Counted from the stretch's first letter, positions 44,189 through 53,444 are shown. The stretch: 64,000 nt of DNA from Elizabethkingia occulta (GCF_002023715.1 NZ_MAHX01000002.1:62001-126000), one strand, 5' to 3'. Notes: generated by a model not told the origin, from the sequence alone. Program-made: numbers and translations.

Positions 44189-45199
44189 ATGGCTAAGAAG
44201 AAATCCGGAAACGGTATTAGTGTCGGCGTTGTAGGGAGCGGGAGTTTTGCTACTGCAATAGTAAAGATGCTGACAGAAAACTGTAAAACGATTCACTGGT
44301 GTGTAAGAAACGAATTTGTAAAAGGAGCGATAGAACTAAAAAAGCATAATCCTTCATATCTTACAGCTGTACTTTTTAACCTGAAACAGTTGCAAATAAC
44401 AACAGATATCAATGAACTGGTATCTGCTTGTGATGTTATCATTCTTGCAACTCCCTCTATATACCTTGGTAAGACTTTAGAACCTCTGAATGTTGACCTG
44501 CAGGGAAAATTATTTGTATCTGCAATTAAAGGGATTGTACCGGAACAAAATGATATTGTAGCACATTTCCTTAGAGAAAAACACAATATTGGTTTCAGAA
44601 GTCAGGCCGTAATTTCAGGCCCTTGTCATGCAGAAGAAGTTGCTATGGAGAGACTTTCTTATCTTACGGTTTCTGCTGCTGAAGAAGAAAATGCTGCCAA
44701 AGTAGCCAAACTTCTGGAGTCAGATTTTATTAAGGTGAATAAATCTTCGGATATTTTAGGAAACGAATACAGCGCAGTCTTGAAGAATATTTATGCAATT
44801 GGTGCAGGCATAGCAGCTGGCTTGGGGTATGGAGATAACTTCAATGCCGTATATGTTTCCAATGCAATCCGTGAAATGGAATTGTATTTGGATGCAATCT
44901 ATCCGGAACCCAGAGACGTAAACCAGTCTGCTTTCCTTGGAGATTTATTGGTGACTGCATATTCTTTATTCAGCCGAAACAGAATGTTGGGGAATTTAAT
45001 AGGAAAAGGATATACTGTAAAATCAGCAATCCAGTCTATGAGTATGGTGGCGGAAGGTTATTATGCAACAAAAAGTATTTATGAGATCGGAAAAGAAAAA
45101 AAATTAAAGCTTCCGATTGTTAATACAGTGTATGAAATCCTTTATGAGGAAAAGAATGCTGAAAAGCAGTTTAAGAAACTAACAGCGAAACTTAACTAA
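44189..45199 (+). CDS. gpsA: NAD(P)-dependent glycerol-3-phosphate dehydrogenase
   Basis: GpsA reduces dihydroxyacetone phosphate to sn-glycerol 3-phosphate for phospholipid synthesis. The 336-residue enzyme opens with KKKSGNGISVGVVGSGSFAT, a Rossmann GxGSxA turn. Other family marks are KGIVPEQND, the ISGPCHAEEVAMERLSYLT motif, the catalytic Lys in AVLKNIYAIGAGIAAGLGYG and the FLGDLLVTAYSLFSRNRMLG segment. Length is normal. It starts the gpsA-mqo-DUF1684 run, with 28 bases to mqo. Confidence 0.96.
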   Translation: MAKKKSGNGISVGVVGSGSFATAIVKMLTENCKTIHWCVRNEFVKGAIELKKHNPSYLTAVLFNLKQLQITTDINELVSACDVIILATPSIYLGKTLEPLNVDLQGKLFVSAIKGIVPEQNDIVAHFLREKHNIGFRSQAVISGPCHAEEVAMERLSYLTVSAAEEENAAKVAKLLESDFIKVNKSSDILGNEYSAVLKNIYAIGAGIAAGLGYGDNFNAVYVSNAIREMELYLDAIYPEPRDVNQSAFLGDLLVTAYSLFSRNRMLGNLIGKGYTVKSAIQSMSMVAEGYYATKSIYEIGKEKKLKLPIVNTVYEILYEEKNAEKQFKKLTAKLN

Positions 45200-45227
45200 T
45201 TCTATAATATAAAATTGTTATAATAAA

Positions 45228-46709
45228 ATGAATCCGAAACCTAAATACGATGTCGTTCTTATTGGCGGAGGTATAATGAGTGCTACTTTGGGTACTATGT
45301 TACACGAGTTTGACCCAAACCTGAAAATTGCACTTTTCGAAAGATTAAAAGATGTTGCCCGCGAGAGCTCATCTGCGTGGAATAATGCAGGAACAGGTCA
45401 CTCTGCTTTTTGTGAACTAAACTATACTACTGAGAAGAAAGATGGCTCGGTAGATATTAGTAAAGCTGAAAAAATTGCAGAACAATTTGAAATTTCAAAA
45501 CAATTCTGGGCTTATCTTATTAGCAAAGGATATATTGATTCTCCTAGAGAATTCATTAACTCCTGTCCGCATATGAGTCTTGTATTTGGAGAAAAAGATA
45601 TTGAGTTTCTTAAAAAACGTCATGATACAATGATTAAATCCCATTTGTTTGAAGGAATGGAATTTTCTGAAGATCATGATAAATTAAGGGAATGGGTTCC
45701 TTTAATTATGCGTTCACGTAGTGCTTCAGAAAAATTAGCAGCTACAAGAGCAACAATGGGAACAGACGTAGATTTTGGGGCATTAACCAAAAAATTGGTA
45801 AAACACCTTGAAGAAAGTTCTAATGTTGAAGTATTCCGTTACCACGAGATTAAAGATATTGATGACAACAATGGTAAATGGAGAATGAAGATAAAAGACA
45901 GATTAAATAATCACCCTGTAGAAGTAGAAGCAGATTTTGTTTTCATCGGAGCAGGAGGATATGCACTCCCTCTTTTAGACAGTTCAGGTATTGAAGAAAG
46001 TAAAGGTTATGGAGGTTTCCCTGTTAGTGGGCAATGGCTGGTAACTAAAGATCCTGAGCTTATTGCAATGCACCATGCAAAAGTATATACACAGGCTACT
46101 GTAGATGCTCCGCCAATGAGTGTACCTCACCTGGACCTTAGAATAATTGATGGAGAAAAAGCATTGCTTTTTGGACCATTTGCAGGATTTTCTACTAAAT
46201 TCCTTAAAAACGGAAGCTATCTGGATTTACCAGAAAGTGTAAACTTCAAAAATATCCGTTCTTTATTCGGTGCATGGTGGCATAATCTCTCATTGACGAG
46301 ATACCTGATCAGACAGGTAACAATGAATAAAGATCAACGAATTGCACACCTTAGAGATTTTATTAAAGATGCTAATGCCGATAAATGGGAACTGATGGTT
46401 GCCGGGCAAAGAGTACAGATTATTAAAAAAGATGATGCTGAAGGTGGTAAACTTGAATTTGGAACCGAGGTTGTAACCAATAAAAAGGGAACTATAGCAT
46501 CTCTGTTAGGAGCATCTCCGGGGGCAAGTACAGCAGCTTTTGCTATGATCAATATTCTTGAGAAATGTTTTGGAGACAAGCTTCAGAAAGAATGGAGAGA
46601 CAAGCTTCTGGAAATGGTACCTACCTACGGGAGAAAACTAAAAGATAGTGCTGAGCTTACAGATAGAGTAAGAAACTATACAAAAGAAAAACTTGAACTG
46701 GAATACTAA
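45228..46709 (+). CDS. mqo: Malate:quinone oxidoreductase
   Basis: Mqo oxidises malate to oxaloacetate at the membrane and passes electrons to the quinone pool, replacing or supplementing soluble malate dehydrogenase. The 493-residue flavoprotein has the FAD-binding GxGxxS-type turn VVLIGGGIMSATLGTMLHEF, then SSSAWNNAGTGHSAFCELNY, VFIGAGGYALPLLDSSGIEE, and the later FGTEVVTNKKGTIASLLGAS. All typical segments are present. Its TAA overlaps the ATG of the DUF1684 gene (TAATG). Confidence 0.97.
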   Translation: MNPKPKYDVVLIGGGIMSATLGTMLHEFDPNLKIALFERLKDVARESSSAWNNAGTGHSAFCELNYTTEKKDGSVDISKAEKIAEQFEISKQFWAYLISKGYIDSPREFINSCPHMSLVFGEKDIEFLKKRHDTMIKSHLFEGMEFSEDHDKLREWVPLIMRSRSASEKLAATRATMGTDVDFGALTKKLVKHLEESSNVEVFRYHEIKDIDDNNGKWRMKIKDRLNNHPVEVEADFVFIGAGGYALPLLDSSGIEESKGYGGFPVSGQWLVTKDPELIAMHHAKVYTQATVDAPPMSVPHLDLRIIDGEKALLFGPFAGFSTKFLKNGSYLDLPESVNFKNIRSLFGAWWHNLSLTRYLIRQVTMNKDQRIAHLRDFIKDANADKWELMVAGQRVQIIKKDDAEGGKLEFGTEVVTNKKGTIASLLGASPGASTAAFAMINILEKCFGDKLQKEWRDKLLEMVPTYGRKLKDSAELTDRVRNYTKEKLELEY

Positions 46710-47308
46710 TGAAGTATTTAATAGCTTTTATGCTGAGTATCTTTGCTTTTGGACAAAAAGCCGAGATTAAAGAGATTCAGAAATTTCAGGCTGACCTGAA
46801 TGCTGAATACAAAAATCCTGAGGAAACGCCATTACGTGGAAATCTGCTAAAGGATTTTAAAGCAATACCTTTTTTTGATATTGATCTTAAATACAGTGTA
46901 AAAGCTAAGCTTGTTCCGACAAAAGATGCTGAGGTTTTTGAACTGCCTACATCTTCCGGAAAAACGAAAAAGTATAAAGAATATGGTACTATTACTTTTT
47001 CTTTGGAAGGACAGCAGTATTCACTAAAAGTATACCAGAGTCAGGATCTGATTAAAAGACCAGGTTTTGAAGATCATCTTTTTCTGCCGTTCAGAGATGC
47101 AACGAATGAAAAAGAAACATATGGTGGAGGGCGTTATATCGATTTAAAGATTCCTAAGAAAGATAATCTGATTATCGATTTTAATAAAGCTTATAATCCT
47201 TATTGTGCATATAATGCTTTCGATTATAACTGTCCCATTGTCCCTATAGAAAATAAACTTCCTGTGGAAATAAGAGCAGGGGTAAAGTATGATGATATCT
47301 ATCACTAA
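46709..47308 (+). CDS. DUF1684 secreted protein
   Basis: The 199-residue product has a short signal (MKYLIAFMLSIFAFGQ) and a DUF1684 core. The family signature is strong: HLFLPFRDATNEKETYGGGR then IDLKIPKKDNLIIDFNKAYN, PYCAYNAFDYNCPIVPIENK and LPVEIRAGVKYDD. Function is unknown. Translation is coupled to mqo through the 1-base TAATG overlap. Confidence 0.92.
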   Translation: MKYLIAFMLSIFAFGQKAEIKEIQKFQADLNAEYKNPEETPLRGNLLKDFKAIPFFDIDLKYSVKAKLVPTKDAEVFELPTSSGKTKKYKEYGTITFSLEGQQYSLKVYQSQDLIKRPGFEDHLFLPFRDATNEKETYGGGRYIDLKIPKKDNLIIDFNKAYNPYCAYNAFDYNCPIVPIENKLPVEIRAGVKYDDIYH

Positions 47309-47338
47309 AAAATCCCCGGATATTTCCGGGGATTTTTT
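47307..47338. terminator. Bidirectional terminator between the DUF1684 and exuT-type genes
   Basis: AATCCCCGGA (47311-47320) pairs with TCCGGGGATT (47325-47334) around TATT, with A and T tracts extending the stem on both sides. Confidence 0.87.
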
Positions 47339-47398
47339 GGCTTAACACAGATTCTAAATCTTATTGTTTTGAATCTTTTTGATATATAATATTCCTTT

Positions 47399-48766
47399 CT
47401 ATAAATCTGTAATAGGTTTGTACTTCGGAACAAGAAGTTTCATAATACTCCAAGCCAGAATATAAGCAACAGCACAGTAAGTAAACATAATGGTGTATCC
47501 TGTTTCTATGCTCCCTTGTTTTTCGTAAAAATCAAATAGAGGTCCTCCGATTTTTGAGATAATTACACCGCCTATTCCGCCTGCCATTCCTCCAATACCG
47601 GTAACAGAAGCTACTGTTTTTCTTGGAAACATATCGGACACTGTAGTGAAGATATTGGCGCTCCATGCCTGATGTGCAGAAGCACCGAGGCCAATAAGGA
47701 TTACCGGAACCCAATAGCCGAATGAACCTAAAGGCTGAGCAGCCAAAACAATTAAAGGACATAAGGCAATAAATAGCATGGCACGCATTCGTCCGTCATA
47801 TGCCTGATAACCTTTCTTGATAAAATACATTGGGAACCACCCCCCGGATATACTACCTACCATTGTCATACTATACAATACAAAAAGAGGAAGGGCAAGC
47901 TCTTTTCCAGTCAGATGGTATTGTCCTTCCAGATATTTAGGCAGCCAGAATAAGAAAAACCACCATACACCATCAGTGAGAAACTTTCCTGTAGCAAAAG
48001 CCCAGGTTTGTTTATACTGCAAAAGTCTGAACCAGGGAACTTTTTTAGCAGCCTCTGGATTTTCACTTTGGTCCACACTCTGGTCTACATCACTACGGAT
48101 ATAAGCCAGTTCTTCAGGAGATAGCTTCTTCTGTTTTTCAGGTGTTTCATATAATATAAACCAGAAAATAAGCCATAGAAAGCCTATGCCTCCGATTATC
48201 ATAAATGTGGATTCCCATCCGTATTTTTCAGAGAGAACAGGCACTGTTAATGGTGCTAAAATAGCACCAATGTTACTTCCTGAATTAAAAATTCCTGTCG
48301 CTAAAGCACGTTCCTTTTTAGGGAAATATTCTGCTGTTGTTTTTATTGCTGCAGGAAAATTCCCGGATTCTCCAATTCCTAGTACTCCCCGTGCAATAAC
48401 GAATCCTAGTATAGATACAGGAACGCTTGCCAATCCAATCCAGTCCATCACAGAATTGGCTGCATTGCCAATATCTATCGCATGAGCATGCATCATGGCA
48501 CCGAGGCTCCATATGATAATAGCAATTGCAAATCCCCATTTTGTCCCTAGTTTATCAATAAACCTTCCCGCAAAGAGCAGGGATATGGCATATACAAACT
48601 GGAAGACTGCTGTAATATTTCCGTAATCGCTGTTGCTCCAGCCAAACTGATGGGTAAGTTCTGGAGCCAGAAGGCTGAGAACCTGGCGATCTAAATAATT
48701 AATTGTTGTAGCAAAGAATAAAAGACCGCAAATTGTCCATCTGTATTTTCCGATACTTTTTTCCAT
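47399..48766 (-). CDS. MFS hexuronate-type transporter
   Basis: The 455-residue, twelve-span major facilitator of the anion:cation symporter group begins RWTICGLLFFATTINYLDRQ and has the conserved LAPELTHQFGWSNSDYG, VIARGVLGIGESGNFPAAIK and GIFNSGSNIGAILAPLTVP stretches of ExuT-like permeases. It imports hexuronates or related sugar acids. It follows kduI by 17 bases in the kduD-kduI-transporter operon, which strongly supports uronate uptake. Confidence 0.9.
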   Translation of the reverse strand: MEKSIGKYRWTICGLLFFATTINYLDRQVLSLLAPELTHQFGWSNSDYGNITAVFQFVYAISLLFAGRFIDKLGTKWGFAIAIIIWSLGAMMHAHAIDIGNAANSVMDWIGLASVPVSILGFVIARGVLGIGESGNFPAAIKTTAEYFPKKERALATGIFNSGSNIGAILAPLTVPVLSEKYGWESTFMIIGGIGFLWLIFWFILYETPEKQKKLSPEELAYIRSDVDQSVDQSENPEAAKKVPWFRLLQYKQTWAFATGKFLTDGVWWFFLFWLPKYLEGQYHLTGKELALPLFVLYSMTMVGSISGGWFPMYFIKKGYQAYDGRMRAMLFIALCPLIVLAAQPLGSFGYWVPVILIGLGASAHQAWSANIFTTVSDMFPRKTVASVTGIGGMAGGIGGVIISKIGGPLFDFYEKQGSIETGYTIMFTYCAVAYILAWSIMKLLVPKYKPITDL

Positions 48767-48783
48767 AATCTAAATGCTTATGG

Positions 48784-49614
48784 TTATAAAAGTACATCTA
48801 AAGGAGCCGGATCCATATCATCATATCGTTTGTTTTCGCCACCCATGCCCCATATAAATCCGTAATTGGAAGTACCGGCACCAAAGTGTACACTCCATGA
48901 TGGGGAAATAACAGCCTCGTGGTTTTTCATAATGATGTGGCGGGTTTCTGTAGTTTCACCCATCATGTGAAATAATCTCTGATCTGCATTCAGATCAAAA
49001 TAAAAATAGATCTCAGTTCTGCGGGTGTGGGTATGTGCCGGAATAGAATTCCATACACTGCCTTCTTCCAGAACAGTAAGACCCATTACGAGCTGGCAGC
49101 TTTGGATACCAGCTTCGTGGATGTATTTGTAAATTGTTCTTCTGTTAGATGTTTTACCGTCACCCAGTGTTACAGGAGCAGCCTGTTCTTTCGTATATTT
49201 TGTTGTAGGATACTCCTTGTGTGCAGGAGCCGATAATAAGTAATAGGTTGCAGGGTCTGCAGGATTATCACTGGAAAAAGTAACTTTTTGTGCGCCTTTC
49301 CCTACGTACAGGCAATCTAATTTCTCCAGTGCATACTTTTCGCCATCTACTTCTACAGAGCCTTTTCCGCCAACATTAATGATCCCTAATTCTCTTCTCT
49401 GAAGAAAGTAATCTGCTTTTAGTTCTTCATGAGTTTTCAGTTCTGTCGATTGTTGTACAGGCTTGGTTCCGCCTACAATAAGTCTGTCGTAGTGTGAATA
49501 TGTAAGGCTGATGTTGTCCTCAGTCATAAGGTTTTCTACCAGGAATTCCCGGCGCAAAGATGCAGTATCCATCGTTTTGACCTCGCGGGGACTGCTCTCA
49601 AATCTAATTTGCAT
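48784..49614 (-). CDS. kduI: 5-dehydro-4-deoxy-D-glucuronate isomerase
   Basis: KduI converts 5-keto-4-deoxyuronate to 2,5-diketo-3-deoxygluconate. The 276-residue cupin-fold enzyme starts MQIRFESSPREVKTMDTASL, and carries the zinc-site motif SIPAHTHTRRTEIYFYFDLN with its three histidines or Glu, plus a later HxxA in IMKNHEAVISPSWSVHFGAG. The in-frame extension to 49689 adds 25 poorly coding residues and is rejected. It is the middle gene of the operon. Confidence 0.95.
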   Translation of the reverse strand: MQIRFESSPREVKTMDTASLRREFLVENLMTEDNISLTYSHYDRLIVGGTKPVQQSTELKTHEELKADYFLQRRELGIINVGGKGSVEVDGEKYALEKLDCLYVGKGAQKVTFSSDNPADPATYYLLSAPAHKEYPTTKYTKEQAAPVTLGDGKTSNRRTIYKYIHEAGIQSCQLVMGLTVLEEGSVWNSIPAHTHTRRTEIYFYFDLNADQRLFHMMGETTETRHIIMKNHEAVISPSWSVHFGAGTSNYGFIWGMGGENKRYDDMDPAPLDVLL

Positions 49615-49732
49615 GATTGTAATGTTTTTATCGTTATTAGTTTTTTTTGTGGTCATCAAGAATATTGTATTGATTATATAATATCTCAATACATATTCCT
49701 TAATTTATTGCACAGATGATCATAGAAAGGAC

Positions 49733-50497
49733 CTAGCGTCCCATCCATCCGCCGTCGACGGTAAGAATTGTACCGTCAACATAATCACTGGCTGAAGATG
49801 AAAGAAAGACTGCAGGACCTGCAAAATCTTCCGGGGTCCCCCATCTGCTTGCAGGTATTCTGTCCAGAATAGCCTTACTGCGCTCTTCATCGTTACGTAA
49901 AGCTTCTGTATTATCTGTCGCAATATAACCCGGCGCAATACCGTTTACGTTGACACCTTTAGAGGACCATTCGTTGGACAAAGCCTTGACTAAACTGGCC
50001 AAAGCTCCTTTGCTGGCAGCGTATCCCGGAACATTAATCCCACCCTGAAAACTAAGCAGAGAACAGGTAAATATAATTTTACCCTTCCCTTGATCGATCA
50101 TTTTTTTACCTACTTCACGAGCCAGGATAAATGGTGTATCGAGATTGATATTGATTACAGAATCCCAGTATTCGTCAGGATGTTCTGCAGCAGGTTTTCT
50201 AAGAATGGTTCCGGCGTTATTGATGAGAATATCTATGCGGGGATGATTGGAGTTGAGTTGCTGAATAAATTCATAAACATTATCCCTGTTTTCAGCATCC
50301 ATTTTATAAAAATGGAAATTTCTTCCCAGTTTTTTTACTTCTTGCTCTATTTCAGAATCGGCTTCTATACTACGGGATGCAATAATAATATCAGCACCTG
50401 CCTGAGCAAGGCCTATAGCCATTCCGCGGCCAATACCTTTATTGCCTCCTGTGACCAGAGCAGTTTTGCCGCTAAGGTCAAATAATTTGTTCGTCAT
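49733..50497 (-). CDS. kduD: 2-dehydro-3-deoxy-D-gluconate 5-dehydrogenase
   Basis: KduD reduces the KduI product to 2-keto-3-deoxygluconate with NAD(P)H. The 254-residue SDR starts MTNKLFDLSGKTALVTGGNK with the TGxxxGIG turn, NNAG in DILINNAGTILRKPA, the catalytic Ser in IIFTCSLLSFQGGINVPG and YxxxK in YAASKGALASLV. Pairing with kduI and an ExuT-type importer fixes the assignment. The start at 50497 is chosen over 50518 because a promoter box lies at 50516-50523. Confidence 0.94.
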   Translation of the reverse strand: MTNKLFDLSGKTALVTGGNKGIGRGMAIGLAQAGADIIIASRSIEADSEIEQEVKKLGRNFHFYKMDAENRDNVYEFIQQLNSNHPRIDILINNAGTILRKPAAEHPDEYWDSVININLDTPFILAREVGKKMIDQGKGKIIFTCSLLSFQGGINVPGYAASKGALASLVKALSNEWSSKGVNVNGIAPGYIATDNTEALRNDEERSKAILDRIPASRWGTPEDFAGPAVFLSSSASDYVDGTILTVDGGWMGR

Positions 50498-50515
50498 GGT
50501 TGGTTTTAGTTTTTC

Positions 50516-50523
50516 CAAATATA
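50516..50523 (-). promoter_or_regulatory. -7 box of the kdu operon
   Basis: The minus strand reads TATATTTG, 18 bases before the ATG at 50497. The inverted repeat at 50621-50639 and the GTGATA...TATCAC pair (50583-50608) lie upstream and may bind a regulator. Confidence 0.5.
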
Positions 50524-50620
50524 TAAATTAATTATGAAGTATGAATGACTAAATACAACCTCTGTGAATTATTCATCATAATGTGATAAAAAGATAAATG
50601 TATATCACCATAATAGATAT

Positions 50621-50639
50621 TTTTAACAATTTGTTAAAA
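50621..50639. promoter_or_regulatory. Perfect 19-bp palindrome in the kduD/GNAT divergent region
   Basis: TTTTAACAA and TTGTTAAAA flank one central T. It lies about 100 bases upstream of the kdu -7 box and 20 bases upstream of the GNAT -7 box (TAAATTTG, 50660-50667). The form TTAACAA-N-TTGTTAA is that of a dimeric repressor or activator site. Confidence 0.4.
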
Positions 50640-50680
50640 TATAGAAAGGATTATTAGTCTAAATTTGAGCCTAAAATCTG

Positions 50681-51169
50681 ATGACAATTAATATGGTTAA
50701 AATTCTTGAATACCAGACAGAACATTTTGCAGACCTTACCTCTTATACATTACCCGAAGAACAGGCTATGTTTTCCAGAGTACCGGCAGAAGTACTAAAC
50801 AATCCCAGAATAGATGATGAAACAGACCGGTTTTACTACACTATTATGTATAATGATAAAGCTGTAGGATTCTTTCTTCTGGAATTTGTACATGACAGAT
50901 GGTACAAGCCTCAGGATGAAACAGTAGCATTGTTAAGATCACTTACTCTAAATCCCGAATTTCAAGGAAAGGGGATTGCTAAGGAAATGATGATACAGCT
51001 TCCGGATTTGGTAAGAAAACAGTTTCCTGATGTAAAAGAAATTGCTTTTGGTGTGAATTTTAAAAATACATCAGCTTATCAGATGTACCTGAAGGCAGGG
51101 TATCAGGATTCCGGTAAAAGTTTCGACGGACCTAAAGGACCACAACATATTATGGTAAAGGAATTATAA
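50681..51169 (+). CDS. GNAT-family acetyltransferase, copy 1
   Basis: The product is 162 residues, or 158 if the second ATG (50693) is used; the latter lines up with copy 2 (MVKILEYQTEHFADLTSY against MTEIVPYNNEHYEALTSY). The acetyl-CoA motif is SLTLNPEFQGKGIAKEMMIQ and the C-terminal motif is NFKNTSAYQMYLKAGYQDSG. The substrate is unknown. It is the upstream member of a tandem pair with roughly half identical residues by eye. Confidence 0.88.
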   Translation: MTINMVKILEYQTEHFADLTSYTLPEEQAMFSRVPAEVLNNPRIDDETDRFYYTIMYNDKAVGFFLLEFVHDRWYKPQDETVALLRSLTLNPEFQGKGIAKEMMIQLPDLVRKQFPDVKEIAFGVNFKNTSAYQMYLKAGYQDSGKSFDGPKGPQHIMVKEL

Positions 51170-51280
51170 TCTCAAACTTTTATACTAATTATATAGCGTA
51201 TATATCCTTAAATACCTAATAATTCGAAGGAGTTTGAATACTGTTTTTTGGAATATCGTAAATTCATTTAAAATTAAATC

Positions 51281-51757
51281 ATGACAGAAATTGTTCCTTA
51301 TAATAATGAGCACTATGAAGCGCTCACATCTTATATATTAGATGAAACGCAATCTCAGTTTTCACTTGTGCCCAGAGAAATTCTGGACAATCCTCAAATA
51401 ATGGAGAATAAAAGACGTTTTCAGTACACCATCTTACATGAAAATAATGTGGCAGGCTTTTTCTCCCTCGATTTTTCCTCAGATCTTCAGAATTACTCGG
51501 ATAATGCTAATGCAGTATTGCTCCGTGCTTTGTCTATGAATCCGAAATTTCAGGGAAAAGGGATCGCTAAGTCAGCAATGATTATGCTTCCTGAATTTGT
51601 AAAACAACAGTTTCCTGAGGTTGAAAAAATTGTATTTGGTGTAAATGCAACAAATGAAAATGCCTACAAACTTTATCTGAAAACAGGTTACTTGGATTCA
51701 GGAGAAATTTATGAAGGAAAAAGGGGACCGCAGTATATAATGGTAAAGGAACTTTAA
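51281..51757 (+). CDS. GNAT-family acetyltransferase, copy 2
   Basis: The 158-residue product has the same layout as the preceding gene: ALSMNPKFQGKGIAKSAMIM for the acetyl-CoA site, NATNENAYKLYLKTGYLDSG near the end, and the same closing GPQYIMVKEL (copy 1 has GPQHIMVKEL). The two genes are separated by 111 bases and clearly arose by tandem duplication followed by divergence. Its stop overlaps that of the convergent mtaB gene by 3 bases. Confidence 0.88.
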   Translation: MTEIVPYNNEHYEALTSYILDETQSQFSLVPREILDNPQIMENKRRFQYTILHENNVAGFFSLDFSSDLQNYSDNANAVLLRALSMNPKFQGKGIAKSAMIMLPEFVKQQFPEVEKIVFGVNATNENAYKLYLKTGYLDSGEIYEGKRGPQYIMVKEL

Positions 51758-53100
51758 GCCTTTGCCAGGAATGCATCAAAGGCAGCCAAAATACTTACTG
51801 TTCCGTCAGCTTCTATTTTGTCCAATTTTACCAATTCGATTTCGTTAATGCTCAATGCATCGAAAGGTTTCTGAACACGAACATAGTTCTCTGTATAGCC
51901 ATACATCAAGCCATCTTTGTTTTCATGTTCCCAAAGCACTGGTAATGTTTTACCAAGTTGCGCTTGATAGAAAGCCATTTTCTTTTTCTCTGAAAGTATA
52001 CGAAGCATTTTGTTTCGTTTTTTTCTTTCACCAACAGGAACAACGCCCTGCATAGTCGTAGCTTCAGTGTTTTCTCTTTCAGAATAAGTGAAAACATGCA
52101 GATAAGAAATAGGAAGTTCATTCAGGAACTGATAGGTTTTCATGAATTCTTCCTCAGTCTCTCCCGGGAATCCTACAATAACATCAACTCCAATACATGC
52201 GTCAGGCATTACCTCACGGATTTTAGAAACTCTGTTTCTGTAAAGCTGTGTCAGGTAACGGCGCTTCATTTTTTTCAGAACTTCATCACTACCGGACTGA
52301 AGCGGAATATGAAAATGTGGTACAAAACTTTTACTCTCTGATACCAGATCAATAGTTTCGTCTTTCAGTAAGTTTGGCTCGATAGAAGAAATTCTGATTC
52401 TTTCGATTCCGTTTACCTGGTTAAGTTCTTTTACCAGATCAAGGAAAGTGTGTTCATGTCTTTTGTTTCCGAATTCACCTTTACCATAATCCCCAATATT
52501 AACACCGGTTAGTACAATTTCTTTGATATCCTGACTTGCGATTTCTTGGGCGTTTTTAATAACGTTTTCTACAGTATCCGAACGGGAAATACCTCTTGCT
52601 AAAGGAATAGTACAATAAGTACATTTATAATCGCATCCATCCTGAACTTTAAGAAATGCTCGGGTTCTGTCACCTATGGAATAGGAACCAATAAAGAAAT
52701 CTGCTTCTTCAATTTCGCAAGAATGTATTTCTGCAAGATCTTCAGACTTTTCTAAATCGTTCAGGTAGCTAAGAATATTAAACTTCTCTTTTGCCCCCAA
52801 TACAAGATCCACACCTTCAATCTCAGAAATTTCTTCAGGTTTTAGCTGGGCATAGCATCCGATAATAACAACAAGGCCATCAGGATTAGCTTTTAAAGCT
52901 CTCTTTACAATCAGCTTGCATTCTTTATCTGCATTTTCGGTAACCGAACATGTATTGATCACAAAAACATTAGCCGCATCATCAAACGAGACCTTCTTAT
53001 AACCTGCATCTGTTAACTGACGGGCAATAGTAGAAGTTTCTGCGAAGTTGAGCTTGCATCCTAATGTGTGAAATGCAACTGATTTTAGACCTGATTCCAT
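51754..53100 (-). CDS. mtaB: tRNA t6A37 methylthiotransferase
   Basis: MtaB adds a methylthio group to N6-threonylcarbamoyladenosine at position 37 of certain tRNAs. The 448-residue radical-SAM enzyme has the UPF0004 domain with its three cysteines (FHTLGCKLNFAETST, INTCSVTENADKEC, VVIIGCYAQLKPEE) and the radical-SAM cluster CxxxCxxC in VQDGCDYKCTYCTIPLARGI. A TRAM-type C-terminus follows. The -7 box (TAAATTTG on the minus strand) is at 53118-53125. Confidence 0.95.
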   Translation of the reverse strand: MESGLKSVAFHTLGCKLNFAETSTIARQLTDAGYKKVSFDDAANVFVINTCSVTENADKECKLIVKRALKANPDGLVVIIGCYAQLKPEEISEIEGVDLVLGAKEKFNILSYLNDLEKSEDLAEIHSCEIEEADFFIGSYSIGDRTRAFLKVQDGCDYKCTYCTIPLARGISRSDTVENVIKNAQEIASQDIKEIVLTGVNIGDYGKGEFGNKRHEHTFLDLVKELNQVNGIERIRISSIEPNLLKDETIDLVSESKSFVPHFHIPLQSGSDEVLKKMKRRYLTQLYRNRVSKIREVMPDACIGVDVIVGFPGETEEEFMKTYQFLNELPISYLHVFTYSERENTEATTMQGVVPVGERKKRNKMLRILSEKKKMAFYQAQLGKTLPVLWEHENKDGLMYGYTENYVRVQKPFDALSINEIELVKLDKIEADGTVSILAAFDAFLAKA

Positions 53101-53444
53101 AATTAAAAACGAGAGTGCAAATTTACGAAATAATTATAAAATTATACCGGGGTGCTTTTATACTTTAATGGATGTACAAATTGCTTTGTCGTGTACAAAA
53201 GAGATATGCAGCTAAATAGCCGGGTATTATTTATTATCTATGACTGATATTTATACCTCTAATTCATTTATAAACTTCATATTTATTGCTAGTTAAAACA
53301 TTTATATTCTAATATATGGTCTGTTATTTTTATTGTGTCTTGGTGATAAAAACATTATCTTAGAGTATATAATTTTACCTTTTGTGCTTAACTTAAATTC
53401 GCTTTAATTAATTTATTACATTTGTTAAAACTATTAACCAAAAC
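53101..53444. other. Intergenic region between mtaB and the gal operon
   Basis: These 344 bases are A/T-rich. On the left is the mtaB -7 box (53118-53125). Near 53173-53204 the word TGTACAAA occurs twice about 20 bases apart (GATGTACAAATTG and CGTGTACAAAAG). On the right TACATTTG at 53417-53424 is the likely -7 box of galT, 20 bases before its ATG. I see no ORF, RNA gene or terminator. Confidence 0.4.
53417..53424 (+). promoter_or_regulatory. -7 box of the gal operon
   Basis: TACATTTG matches TAnnTTTG and ends 20 bases before the galT ATG; no -33 TTTG is found at 17-21 bases. Confidence 0.45.

Noticed and set aside
53173-53204. Possible RNA element or operator made of two TGTACAAA words
   Set aside because: Only two direct copies with no stable pairing or promoter match; too weak for a feature of its own.
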